From Planctomycetota bacterium (GTDB taxonomy: Bacteria; Planctomycetota; PLA2; JAEUHO01), in assembly GCA_029259775.1 (NCBI GenBank), contig JAJDEN010000020.1:254352-318351 (forward strand): a stretch of 64,000 nucleotides of DNA, given 5' to 3'. How positions within the stretch are numbered: the stretch's first letter is position 1; every line of letters starts with the position of its first letter. The notes below the pieces were generated by a model. It worked only from the letters and a program-made list of their open reading frames with translations. It had not been told where the DNA came from and made no database searches. The position numbers and the translations under genes are program-made. Positions 1-9,653 of the stretch are shown here, piece by piece.

Positions 1-5
1 CCGGC

Positions 6-1205
6 ATGTCGATGCACTACCGGGCCGCGCCGTCGGCGGGAGGGCTCTACCCGACCGAGCTCTACGTCGCCGTGCACGGCATCGACGGCATCCCGGACGG
101 CATCTTCGCCTACGACGCACGCGACCACTCGCTCGTCGTCTGCTGGGAGGGCGACTTCTGGGCGGACCTGTCGGCGTGCACCTTCGAGCACCCCGCGGTC
201 GCCAAGGCGCGCGTGGTCCTGATCGGCACGGGCGTCTACCAACGGAGCGCGTGGCGCTACGGCGACCGCGCCTACCGGCGTGTGCTGCTCGACACCGGAC
301 ATGTGTTCGGCAACGCCGTGCTCGCGGCGCCGCAGGACGGACTGCACGTCGTGCCGATCCCCTACTTCGTCGACGATGGCATCGCCGGCCTGATGCTGCT
401 CGACGCCGAGAACGAGGGCGCGCTGCTGCTCGCCGCGGTCGTGGAGGCCGGTGACGACGCGCCGGCTCTGCGGGAGGCGCCGGCGTACGCCTCGCCGATC
501 GACCGGGAGAGTCACGATCCCGACGACGGTGCGTGGATCCCGCTCGTGCATGGCGCGGGCAACATCGCGCGGCCCATGCCCGTCGAGGCGGAGGCCCCCC
601 AGCCGGAGGTGGCGCCGGGCGAGATCGCCCTGCCCGACGATCCGCTCGCGGGCGGCCGGGCGGTGCTCAGCGCGATCAGGCGCAGGCGGTCGACACGCGT
701 GTTCGCGGCCGGCGACATCCCGATCGAAGGCCTGGGACGCATCCTGGCGCACGCCTACCCGCGCCCCGGATCTCCCGACACCGACGCGTACCTGCTGCGC
801 GACGTGCTGCAGACCCACATCGTCGTAGCCGGCGTGTCGGGACTCCGCAGCGGCGTGTACCGCTTCGACGAACGCACCCACACGCTGACCACGGTGCAGA
901 CGGGGAGCCCGCGCGACGCGCTGCATCGCTCCTGCCTGTGGCAGGAACTTGGTCGCGACGCCGCCTTCGGCGTCTTGCACACGCTCGACCTGCCCAAGGC
1001 GGTTGCGGCCTACGGCGAGCGGGTCTACCGGACGGCGCACCTCGAGGCCGGGCTCATCGGTCAGCGCCTGAACATGGCGGCGCTTCGCCTGGGCTACGGG
1101 GCGAGTGGGATCGGCGGCTTCTTCGACGAGTTCCTGAACGCGCTGCTCATGGTGCCGCAGACGCACGCCGTGGCGTACGTCACGACCATCGGCGTACCTG
1201 AGTAG
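6..1205 (+). CDS. SagB-type dehydrogenase / tandem nitroreductase-domain protein (5' end probably outside the window)
   Basis: ORF 399 aa; 'MHYRAAPSAGGLYPTELYVAV' and second-domain 'AVLSAIRRRRSTRVF...AHLEAGLIGQRLNMAALRLGYGASGIGGF' are typical of SagB/nitroreductase flavoproteins; starts at the window edge. Confidence 0.8.
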   Translation: MSMHYRAAPSAGGLYPTELYVAVHGIDGIPDGIFAYDARDHSLVVCWEGDFWADLSACTFEHPAVAKARVVLIGTGVYQRSAWRYGDRAYRRVLLDTGHVFGNAVLAAPQDGLHVVPIPYFVDDGIAGLMLLDAENEGALLLAAVVEAGDDAPALREAPAYASPIDRESHDPDDGAWIPLVHGAGNIARPMPVEAEAPQPEVAPGEIALPDDPLAGGRAVLSAIRRRRSTRVFAAGDIPIEGLGRILAHAYPRPGSPDTDAYLLRDVLQTHIVVAGVSGLRSGVYRFDERTHTLTTVQTGSPRDALHRSCLWQELGRDAAFGVLHTLDLPKAVAAYGERVYRTAHLEAGLIGQRLNMAALRLGYGASGIGGFFDEFLNALLMVPQTHAVAYVTTIGVPE

Positions 1206-1426
1206 CGTGGTGGGTCACGGGTTCCATTGCATTGGCGCGTGCTGCGGGCTGGGCTGGGGGCGGTTAGGCCGCTTCGTTGTCCTCGAGTGGAAGACCACGA
1301 GTCGTCCTCCTCATCGGCCTCCCGCCTCCCATCCAGCCCCCCGACCGCGTGCGATGGCATCTCGTCCCTCGTGCGAGCGCCGCCCGAGCACGAGCGCGTT
1401 CATGCATGCGAGTTTCTGAGGGGCGA

Positions 1427-2341
1427 CTACGTCGTCGCGCGGGGGTTGCTGCGACCGAGGCTGCCCGTAGTCCGGTCCAGGTGCAGCGGCACGGCCGGCG
1501 TCTCGCCGTAGCGGTTGTGCAGCACTTCGGCCTGCCGCATGCCGGACGCGGGCGCGCCTTCGACGCTCGACCCGGTGGCGCCTGTGGGCTGGATCCAGCC
1601 CACGCGATCGGCGGCGCTGTCGCCATGATCGCGGATCAGCTCGAGTTCCCGAGCCGCCTGCTCGTCACCCGCGCCGCCCGAGCGCACCGCACAGACGACC
1701 GCGACATGCAGATGCGCGGCCAGATCGGAGAGCTCGCGTAGGGCCGTACCCATGCCGGAGCCCGGCTCGCGGATCACGCCCTGCAGGTAGTCGAGCGCCA
1801 ACACGTCGGCGCGGAAGGGCATGCGCACGAGGCGATCGCCGATGGAACGCGCGCTGAAGCCGCGCGCGGGCAGGACGTCGATCGGCAGGCGCGAAAGGAC
1901 GTCGCGCGCGGCCCGGGCACGGAGCAACTGCGTGCCCTCGAGCGTGCCGTCCGCGTGGCTGCTGCCCGGATCGGGCAGGGCCCCGATGTCGACACCCGCC
2001 GACATGGCGAGCAGGCGCATGGCCAGGGTCTCCGGAGGCAGGTCGTACGTGGCGTAGACCACGCGGCGGCCCTGCGCGGCGGCGCTCTGCGCGAGGCAGA
2101 GCAGGAAGGCCGTCTTGCCCGCGCCCTCGGGCCCACCCCAGACGTGCAGATGGCCGGCCGGCAGATCGGCGCCCAGATCGTGAACCACGTCGTGGATCAG
2201 TCCGGAGGGCAGGGCCCCGTCGCACGCGGGCGAGTCGGCGGAGAGAAGAGCCTCCCCGTCCAGGTCCGCGCCGCCTTCCGCGGTCGGTTCCGGAAGCGGG
2301 AGCAACGCAAGGAGATCGGCGAGGTGCTGCATCGGGCGCAT
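1427..2341 (-). CDS. DnaB/RecA-like P-loop ATPase domain protein
   Basis: 'HVWGGPEGAGKTAFLLCLAQSAAAQGRRVVYATYDLPPETLAMRLLA' Walker A and DnaB-C-like motif; 'ADVLALDYLQGV' Walker B-like. Confidence 0.65.
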   Translation of the reverse strand: MRPMQHLADLLALLPLPEPTAEGGADLDGEALLSADSPACDGALPSGLIHDVVHDLGADLPAGHLHVWGGPEGAGKTAFLLCLAQSAAAQGRRVVYATYDLPPETLAMRLLAMSAGVDIGALPDPGSSHADGTLEGTQLLRARAARDVLSRLPIDVLPARGFSARSIGDRLVRMPFRADVLALDYLQGVIREPGSGMGTALRELSDLAAHLHVAVVCAVRSGGAGDEQAARELELIRDHGDSAADRVGWIQPTGATGSSVEGAPASGMRQAEVLHNRYGETPAVPLHLDRTTGSLGRSNPRATT

Positions 2342-2363
2342 GGTCGCGCAAGGGAGGGACAGG

Positions 2364-3698
2364 CTACGCGGCCTCGGCCGCCTCCTGCATCGGGGGAGCT
2401 GCGGGTAGCTCCACGCGGAAGGTCGTGCCGTCGCCCGGCGTGGACGTGCACGAGACGTCGCCGCCCAACGTGTTCACGATCTCGCGCAGCACGAAGAGGC
2501 CGAGGCCCGCGCCGCGCCGGGTGCCGCGGGTCGAGAAGAAGGGGTCGTACATGCGCGTGAGCGTCTCGGGTGCGATGCCGCAGCCGTCGTCCTCGACGAT
2601 GAAGGCCACGCGCTCCGCACCGGCGTCTTCTGCGCGCAGCCGCAGCGTGCCGCGGTCGCCGAGTGCCGCGAGCGCGTTGTCGCCCAGGATGAGCAGCACC
2701 TGGCGCAGGCGCGCCGGGTCAGCGAGCACGGCGCGTGTGGCGTCGACAGCAACCCTCAGCTCGACGTCGGCTCCTGCTGCCTTGCGCAACAGACGCTCGG
2801 CCTCCGCAACGGTCTCGTCCGCCGTGACGGCACGTGTCTCGGCGCTGCCGCCGCGGCCCGTCTCGTTCAGGGCGACCGCGACCTGCTGGAGGTCGCCCGC
2901 AGCGTGGGCGCAGTCCTCGAAGAGGGACTCGAGCTCCCGTAGGACCTCGTGCGGGTCGGCGCCGGCAGCGAGGACGGTGCGGATGTCGTCCAAGAGACTC
3001 GCACCCTCCTGGGCGCCTGCGACAAGCGCTCCCAGCGGCCGCCGCATCTCGTGGGCGATGCCTGCGGAGAGGAGGCCGAGCGTATGGAGGCGTTCCTCGG
3101 CCTGCAGGCCCGAGCGCGCAGCGCGCAGCCGGGCCGTGCTCTCACGGAGCGAGGGCACGCCGCCGAGGGGTTTCGTGCGCTCGGAGCGCGTGCGCGCGTC
3201 GCGGGCCACATGCCCCATGAACACCGCGATCACGAAGAAGAAGAGCATCGGTCCCACGCGCTCGAACGCGAGCAGGGCCTCGGGGGCGGCGCCCCAGCAC
3301 GTGACCACGGTGTAGATGGCCGAGACGATCACGGCGTTGACCAGAGCGGTGCCGATGCCCGCCAGGAGTCCGGCGAGCAGGATGAGGGTGAAGTAGGCCA
3401 TCACGAGGGCCTGCACGTCGCGACCGCGCAGCACGAGGAGCGTGCAGACCATGGCCACGTCGAACAGGAAGATCGCGTAGCGCACGCGACGGAGCCCGAA
3501 GGCGGCGTTCGAGGAGGCCAGGTAGCCGAGGATGGTCAGGCCGTAGATGACGGTGATCGACCAGAAGAGGAAGTCGTGCGCCGGCGGCTGGGACCAGCCA
3601 AGCACGGCGAGGCCGGCGAACACGAGTACACGCAGGCACGCCACGACGTGGCGCGGCTCACGCAGGAAGGCTCGGGCATTGGCAAGCGGAGTACGCAC
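2364..3698 (-). CDS. Membrane sensor histidine kinase
   Basis: N-terminal TM segments; H-box 'LGLLSAGIAHEMRRPLGALV'; G-boxes 'FIVEDDGCGIAPE', 'RGAGLGLFVLREIVNTLGGDVSC'. Confidence 0.88.
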   Translation of the reverse strand: MRTPLANARAFLREPRHVVACLRVLVFAGLAVLGWSQPPAHDFLFWSITVIYGLTILGYLASSNAAFGLRRVRYAIFLFDVAMVCTLLVLRGRDVQALVMAYFTLILLAGLLAGIGTALVNAVIVSAIYTVVTCWGAAPEALLAFERVGPMLFFFVIAVFMGHVARDARTRSERTKPLGGVPSLRESTARLRAARSGLQAEERLHTLGLLSAGIAHEMRRPLGALVAGAQEGASLLDDIRTVLAAGADPHEVLRELESLFEDCAHAAGDLQQVAVALNETGRGGSAETRAVTADETVAEAERLLRKAAGADVELRVAVDATRAVLADPARLRQVLLILGDNALAALGDRGTLRLRAEDAGAERVAFIVEDDGCGIAPETLTRMYDPFFSTRGTRRGAGLGLFVLREIVNTLGGDVSCTSTPGDGTTFRVELPAAPPMQEAAEAA

Positions 3699-3781
3699 GG
3701 ATCCGATTCTTCATCGACCGGATGCCGCCCGCGCCTGAGCCCTACGCGCTGCAGGCGCCATTCCCTGGCTTGGCCGGCGCA

Positions 3782-5836
3782 CTATCTCCCGGGCTTGGCG
3801 GGCTCCTGCTTCGGCTCGCCGTCCTTGGGCGCAGCGTCCTTCGCGGGGGTCTCCTTGGCGTCCGGCGCCCACGCGGGGGCCGGATCGGCAAAGGTCGGTG
3901 CCAGCACGCGCTCGAGCTGGGCCAGCACCTGGTCGTCGGCCCCGCCCACCAGCACGCGAATGCGGCGCCGGCGGCTGAAGATCCAGTACATGCGGTTGGT
4001 GCCGCTCTTGCGCAGGAGGGCAGGGACGCCCGCGAAGGTCGTCTTCTGGCCGCGCACGAAGCGGCCAACCGTGTCCATGTTCTCGCCCTGATCACCCCAG
4101 GCACCGACCTCGGCGCTGAAGCCGGGGCCCTGGAGCATCATCACATTGTCGCGGCTCAGCCGGACGCGCCAGTCGGCGGGCACATCCCGCGCCTCGACGC
4201 CCGCCAGGGCGTGCACGAAGCGCTTGCCCTTGGGGTCGGCGATGCGATGCCCATTCGGGTCGCTGAGGTCGAAGGCCGCCCTGCCCTCCTCGACGCGCGT
4301 GAAGACGAGCCGCAGGCGGCCGCGCGAGCGCGAAGACACCTCGCCGGGGAAGCTGCCCGCCCGATCGGGGTAGCCATAGAAGATGTAGCGGGCGCCCGTG
4401 CCGACTTCGCCCGTGGTCGGGTCGGCGCCGATCCACTGGCCGGTCCAGATCTCGCACCACGCATGCGAACCCCACATGCTGCCGATGCAGACGTAGCCGC
4501 TGCAGCGGCGCGCGGGAATGCCCGCCGCCCGGCAGAGCGTCACGAACAGCAAGCAGTGCTCGCTGCAGTCGCCTTGGCACAGCTTGAGGATCTGCACGGC
4601 ATCGGCCTGGGCGACGTTCGGGCTGCGCTTGTTCGCGAGCTTCGTGTAGACGAAGCGCGCCAGCTTGTACGCCGCCTTGCGCGCGTCCTTCTCGTCGCCC
4701 ACGACCTCGAGCACCGTCTGGCGTACGAGGGGATCCTGCGTCTGCATGAGCGCGGTGGCTTCGAGGTCGCGTGCGAACTTCTTGTCGACCAGGGGAATGC
4801 GGGCCTTCGCGGCCTGATCGTCGTACCGACGCAGCTCGACCTTGGCCAACCAGCCCTCCTTGGCGTCGCCCTTCATCTGGAGGACGCGCGACCAGGGTGA
4901 CGTCGGGAACTCGGGCAGCTTGCGATGCTCGTCGGCGCGAATGTGGACGTCGACCAGCGTACGGTCGGCGTTGAAGATGCGCGCGAGCGCCGGGATGGCC
5001 GGGACCGTGATGCTGTAGCCCGCAGGGCGGGACGGCATCGCCTCGGCCTTGCCCTCGGTGACGCGGCGGATCACGAAGGAGCCGATGCGCACCTGGACGA
5101 AGGCGCCCGACGCGTCGAGCCAGAGCGTGATCTCGGAGCCGCTGTCCGGGTGGCGCTCGACCACCTTGACGCAGGTGATCGTCTTGCCCTCCTCGTCTTC
5201 GAGCTCTTCCGTGCCGGCGATGGTCAGCTTGGCGACACTGGCGCCCCGCTTGCGGAGATCGAGCTGCCGCATGTCGAAGGTGTCGCCCTTGGCCAGCTTG
5301 CCCGCCCGGGCACGCGACCCGAGGAAGGCCTCGGAGTCGGCCATCACCGGCTCCGCCATCTCGAGCGTGACGGTCTTGCGGTTCTTCTCCTGGCCCACGA
5401 TCGTCGTCGTGTGCTTGTAGCCGGCGCCGGTCCACGTGGTCTCATCGACCGTCACGCGGTCGGGCTCCTCGACCCGCGTACGCATCCACCACACGGTGCC
5501 GTCCGCGCCGCGTTCGAGCTCGCTGGTCGACGTGACCTCGAAGGTGTCCCGCACGCCGCCCATGTTGCGCTGGGTGCGGCTGACCACGGTCGTGGTGTCG
5601 CGCAGGGTCTTCTTGCCCTGCCACGTGGACGGCGCCCAGACTACGCGACGGAAGCCTGTCTTGTTGCCGTCGAGGGACTCCTCATACCATCGCGAGGTCG
5701 GCTGGGTCGTCTCCTCGGATGCTCGCGTCGTGGCCGCGGTGGCCACGAGGAGCAGGAGGCCCAAGGACAGCCTTCCCAAGGACCGTCTTCCCAAGGACAG
5801 GGTGCCGGCGCGGACAGTCACGGGAGGCTGGGTCAC
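3782..5836 (-). CDS. Transglutaminase-like domain protein, secreted
   Basis: 'CQGDCSEHCLLFVTLCRAAGIPARRCSGYV...GSHAWCEIWTGQWIGADPTTGE' transglutaminase core (C/H/D); probable GTG start at 5836 followed by a signal peptide. Confidence 0.75.
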   Translation of the reverse strand: MTQPPVTVRAGTLSLGRRSLGRLSLGLLLLVATAATTRASEETTQPTSRWYEESLDGNKTGFRRVVWAPSTWQGKKTLRDTTTVVSRTQRNMGGVRDTFEVTSTSELERGADGTVWWMRTRVEEPDRVTVDETTWTGAGYKHTTTIVGQEKNRKTVTLEMAEPVMADSEAFLGSRARAGKLAKGDTFDMRQLDLRKRGASVAKLTIAGTEELEDEEGKTITCVKVVERHPDSGSEITLWLDASGAFVQVRIGSFVIRRVTEGKAEAMPSRPAGYSITVPAIPALARIFNADRTLVDVHIRADEHRKLPEFPTSPWSRVLQMKGDAKEGWLAKVELRRYDDQAAKARIPLVDKKFARDLEATALMQTQDPLVRQTVLEVVGDEKDARKAAYKLARFVYTKLANKRSPNVAQADAVQILKLCQGDCSEHCLLFVTLCRAAGIPARRCSGYVCIGSMWGSHAWCEIWTGQWIGADPTTGEVGTGARYIFYGYPDRAGSFPGEVSSRSRGRLRLVFTRVEEGRAAFDLSDPNGHRIADPKGKRFVHALAGVEARDVPADWRVRLSRDNVMMLQGPGFSAEVGAWGDQGENMDTVGRFVRGQKTTFAGVPALLRKSGTNRMYWIFSRRRRIRVLVGGADDQVLAQLERVLAPTFADPAPAWAPDAKETPAKDAAPKDGEPKQEPAKPGR

Positions 5837-5958
5837 GGGGTTCCTCCTGGGCGGGGCTCTGCAGACTTGGATCCTACCGGCGGGCGCGGGCACCCGGGAC
5901 GCGGCCCGCAGGAAGAGATGGTGATGCGACGGCACGAAGTCCTGATACGAGGCACGGC

Positions 5959-6630
5959 ATGACGACGATCCGCATCTCCCTGGGCGTGTGCGTGGCCCTG
6001 CTCTGCACCGCGTGCGGGGCGGACGAGGGCGCCGGAACCGGCCCCACCGGCGTCTTGACGGGCCTGCCGACCTGGCGTGTCCTCCCTGACGGCCTCGGTG
6101 AGACCGACAAGGGCCTGGTCCTGCGGGCCCGGTCGCCGACCCGCATGCGCTTCCGCATCGAGGCGACGGACCGCCTGCCGCGCACGACCCCCTGGCGCGA
6201 CGTGGCCGCAGGCCAGACGCTGCGCATCTTCTGGCAAGCGCATGAGCTGCCGCCCGAGAGCGTGCCGCAGCGGCCCTCGCCAACGGACGTCGCCGCGGGA
6301 CGGACCGAGGTCCACGTGGTCCTGCTCAGCGTCCAGTTCGACGACGGCATGACGGTCCGCGAGCGGTATGCGCAAAGCACCCGCCCCGGCCGCAGCCAGA
6401 TCCCACAGGACCACCTCCTTCCGCCGGGGACCTACGAGGAGATGCCGGCCGTTCCGGAGATCAACCTCGCCACGATCGCCATGCTGGACCTCGCGGCGGG
6501 CGAGGGCCGGCTGCGACGGCGCAGCGGCCGGCCCGAGTTGATCCTGCCGGAGCCGTCCCACGCGGCGGACCAGGCCACCGTGATCCGCTTGACCCTGGAG
6601 ATCGATCCGCAGGGCGGCGACAGCCGCTGA
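5959..6630 (+). CDS. Hypothetical lipoprotein
   Basis: ATG at 5959; signal 'MTTIRISLGVCVALLCTACGADEG' with lipobox. Confidence 0.6.
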   Translation: MTTIRISLGVCVALLCTACGADEGAGTGPTGVLTGLPTWRVLPDGLGETDKGLVLRARSPTRMRFRIEATDRLPRTTPWRDVAAGQTLRIFWQAHELPPESVPQRPSPTDVAAGRTEVHVVLLSVQFDDGMTVRERYAQSTRPGRSQIPQDHLLPPGTYEEMPAVPEINLATIAMLDLAAGEGRLRRRSGRPELILPEPSHAADQATVIRLTLEIDPQGGDSR

Positions 6631-6686
6631 GGCCCCGGCGCGGAACCGGCGAGGGCGATCTGCTCCGGCGTGCGTTTCAAGACAGA

Positions 6687-7985
6687 ATGAAGGCCGTGTC
6701 CTCCACCGCCCCGCACCCCCTGCTGCCGACGTGCTTGGTCGCCCTGCTCCTGCTGGTGCCGACGGCGTGGGCTGGCGAAGCGACGAAGGAGGCCCGGCCG
6801 CCGGCCGTCCCGGTGGCCAAGGCACTCCATCCGCTCCGGGCGTGGCTGCGCCACAGCGACTGGACCGTGCGCTCGATTGCCGCGTTTGATCTGCGCAAGC
6901 GCACCGAGCCGGGCGTCGTCCGTCTCGCGACGAGCATGCTCGCGGCGGAGACGAACACGTACGCCGCGGCCGGCGCCCTGGGCGCGCTGCGCGGCCGGCC
7001 GCGGCGCGACCTCGTGATGGAGGGGGGCGCCGATCTCGTGGAAGCGCTGCTGCATTGGGCGCGCGACACGCATCCGACGGTGCGTCTCTACGCACGGGAG
7101 ATCCTGTTCACGCTACCCCCCGTGAAGCTCGGCACGGACGTCGAGCGCTATCCGGGTTGGTGGAAGCGCGGACGTGCCCTGTTCGAGCGCGAGCAGCGCG
7201 CGTTTCTCGCGGAGACCGCCCAGGCGGCGAAGGAAGCCGGGGAGGGCGATGCGGCTGCCGCGAAGAAGAGCGGCACGTCGGTGGAGCCCAGCCGTGCGAA
7301 GGACGATCACTTCTACGGACGCCTCGAGACGATGCGGCGCTACGGCCTCGAGCTGTGCATCTGCATGGACCACACGGGCTCGATGAGTCGCGTCATCGGT
7401 GCGGCGAAGGCGGGCGCGCAGCGCCTGATCGCACGCCTGCGCGCCTACGTACCGCGCTTCCGCGCGGGGCTCGTGACCTACGACGACGTCGCGCGTCTAC
7501 GCGCTGCGCTGACGGACAACGCCGACGTGCTGCGCAAGGCGTTCGACAAGGTCAGCGCCGGCGGTGGCGGCGACATCGAGGAGGGCGTCGACAAGAGCAT
7601 CCGGCTGGCCCTGGCGGAGGGCAAGCTGGGCTGGTCGCGGCGGGCCCTGCGGGTCATCGTCGTCGTCGGTGATGCGCCGCCGCACGAGGGCGACGTCCCC
7701 CGCCTGATGCGGATTCTCGGAAAAGCCCGGAGCGACGTCCTCTACGACGAAGCCGTCGTGGTGCACACGGTGTCGACGGACAGCCTGCCCGTACTCCACT
7801 TCCACCAGATCGCCCTGGCCGGCGGCGGGCAGCACGTGACCCTCCGCAACACCGGCCGCCTGGTCGAGGAACTCGTCATGCTCAGCTTCGGCGGCGCCGA
7901 GCGGGAGCGGGTCCACACCTGGATGAAGGAGATCGACAAGCTCCGTCAGGCCGAGAAAGACCAGAAGAAGCGCACGAAGCGCTGA
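6687..7985 (+). CDS. HEAT-like repeat plus von Willebrand factor A domain protein, secreted
   Basis: Signal peptide; 'WTVRSIAAFDLRKR' HEAT-like region; 'LCICMDHTGSMSRVIGAAKAGAQRLI' MIDAS-like VWA motif. Confidence 0.75.
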   Translation: MKAVSSTAPHPLLPTCLVALLLLVPTAWAGEATKEARPPAVPVAKALHPLRAWLRHSDWTVRSIAAFDLRKRTEPGVVRLATSMLAAETNTYAAAGALGALRGRPRRDLVMEGGADLVEALLHWARDTHPTVRLYAREILFTLPPVKLGTDVERYPGWWKRGRALFEREQRAFLAETAQAAKEAGEGDAAAAKKSGTSVEPSRAKDDHFYGRLETMRRYGLELCICMDHTGSMSRVIGAAKAGAQRLIARLRAYVPRFRAGLVTYDDVARLRAALTDNADVLRKAFDKVSAGGGGDIEEGVDKSIRLALAEGKLGWSRRALRVIVVVGDAPPHEGDVPRLMRILGKARSDVLYDEAVVVHTVSTDSLPVLHFHQIALAGGGQHVTLRNTGRLVEELVMLSFGGAERERVHTWMKEIDKLRQAEKDQKKRTKR

Positions 7986-8033
7986 CAGCCCACGGTTCTC
8001 GGTCGGGCCGGACGGCGGTATCCTCTGCCCGCG

Positions 8034-9653
8034 ATGAATCTCCTCCAGCAGCTCAACGACCTGCAGACGCGCCACGGCTGGCTCTCCGACGAGACCCTGC
8101 GTGCGTTCGCGGCCGAGACGAATACCCCGCTCTTCCGGCTGCAGGAGGTGACGACCTTCTATCCGCACTACCGCCGCACGCCCCCCCCGCGAGCGCACGT
8201 GTCCGTGTGCCGCGACGTGGCCTGCCGCATGGCCGAGGGCCCGGCCTACATCGAGGCCCTGCGTGCAGGGCTGGGAAGCGCCGAGGACGTCGAGCTGCAC
8301 GAGGTGTCCTGCCTCGGACGCTGCGAGCATGCGCCGGCGGCTTGCGTCGACGATGTGCCGCTCCAGAGCTGGCCTGCCGAGGACGTCGTGGCCGCGGCCC
8401 TCGGCACGAAGCCGCTGCCGGCCGACGAGCCGACGAGCACGCCGCGCACCTGGCCCAGCGATCCCTACGCGAGCCGCGACGAGCACTACGCGATCCTGCG
8501 AGGCCTGTTGGCGAACCGCGAGCAGGCGCGCCTCGACGTGCCGGAGATGCTGGAGGCCGCGGGGCTGCGTGGCATGGGTGGCGCTGGGTTCCCGACCGGG
8601 CTCAAGTGGCGCTTCGTGCGCGAGGCGCAAGGCGAACCGAAGTGGGCCGTATGCAACGCGGACGAGTCCGAGCCGGGCACGTTCAAGGACCGGGTGATCC
8701 TCGAGGAACTCCCGCACCTCGTCGTGGAGGGGCTGCTCACCGGCGCGATGGTGGCCGGCGCATCCATCGCCGTGATCTACATCCGCCACGAGTACACACG
8801 TGAGGCGAAGGCCATCCAGCGCGAGATCGACCGCGTGCGCGAGATCGGCCTTCTTGATGAGCTCGGCATCGAGCTCTCGCAGTTCGTTTCGCCAGGCGGC
8901 TACATCCTCGGTGAAGAGACGGCGCTCATCGAGGCGCTCGAAGGCAAGCGCGGCGAGCCGCGCAACAAGCCTCCCTACCCCACCAACCACGGTGTCCACG
9001 GCAAGCCGACGCTGATGAACAACGTGGAGACGTTCTCCTTCGTGCCCCTGATCCTGCGCGACGGTGCGGATGCCTGGAAGGCGCACGGCACGAACGGCGG
9101 CACGGGCCTCAAGTTCCTGTCCCTCTGCGGCGACGTCGCCCAGCCGGGCGTCTACTGCGTGCCCATGGGTACGACGGTCAACGACCTCGTGACCGTGCAG
9201 GGCGGGGGCATGGCGGACGGAGCCACGATGCGCGCGTTCTGCCCGGGCGGGGCCAGCGCGCCCTTCCTGCCCGCCGACCGCGCGGACACGCCGCTCGACT
9301 TCGAGCCGATGGAGAAGGCCGGCAGCATGCTGGGCTCCGGCGCCGTCCTGGTCGTGGCCGAAGGCCGCGACATGCTCGACCTCGCGACGAACCTCGTCGC
9401 CTTCTTCCGCAACGAGTCGTGCGGCAAGTGCGTGCCGTGCCGTGTCGGCAGCGAGAAGGCCGTGACGCTGCTCGAGCGCGTCCTCGAGGGCAAGGCCCAG
9501 GGCGACGAGCTCGACCTCCTGCCGGAGCTCGACGAGACGCTGCGCCTGACGTCCATCTGCGGCCTCGGTCAGGTCGTGCTGAATCCCGCGACAAGCGTCA
9601 TCGAGCATTTCCCCGAAGACGTGCAGCGGCATCTGGAGACGGGCGGCGCCTGA
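8034..9653 (+). CDS. NADH dehydrogenase-type NuoE-NuoF fusion (NAD-dependent oxidoreductase diaphorase subunit)
   Basis: N-terminal [2Fe-2S] thioredoxin-like 'VSVCRDVACRMAEG...LGRCEHAPA' then NuoF 'RGMGGAGFPTGLKW...CNADESEPGTFKDR...ESCGKCVPCRVG'. Confidence 0.9.
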   Translation: MNLLQQLNDLQTRHGWLSDETLRAFAAETNTPLFRLQEVTTFYPHYRRTPPPRAHVSVCRDVACRMAEGPAYIEALRAGLGSAEDVELHEVSCLGRCEHAPAACVDDVPLQSWPAEDVVAAALGTKPLPADEPTSTPRTWPSDPYASRDEHYAILRGLLANREQARLDVPEMLEAAGLRGMGGAGFPTGLKWRFVREAQGEPKWAVCNADESEPGTFKDRVILEELPHLVVEGLLTGAMVAGASIAVIYIRHEYTREAKAIQREIDRVREIGLLDELGIELSQFVSPGGYILGEETALIEALEGKRGEPRNKPPYPTNHGVHGKPTLMNNVETFSFVPLILRDGADAWKAHGTNGGTGLKFLSLCGDVAQPGVYCVPMGTTVNDLVTVQGGGMADGATMRAFCPGGASAPFLPADRADTPLDFEPMEKAGSMLGSGAVLVVAEGRDMLDLATNLVAFFRNESCGKCVPCRVGSEKAVTLLERVLEGKAQGDELDLLPELDETLRLTSICGLGQVVLNPATSVIEHFPEDVQRHLETGGA

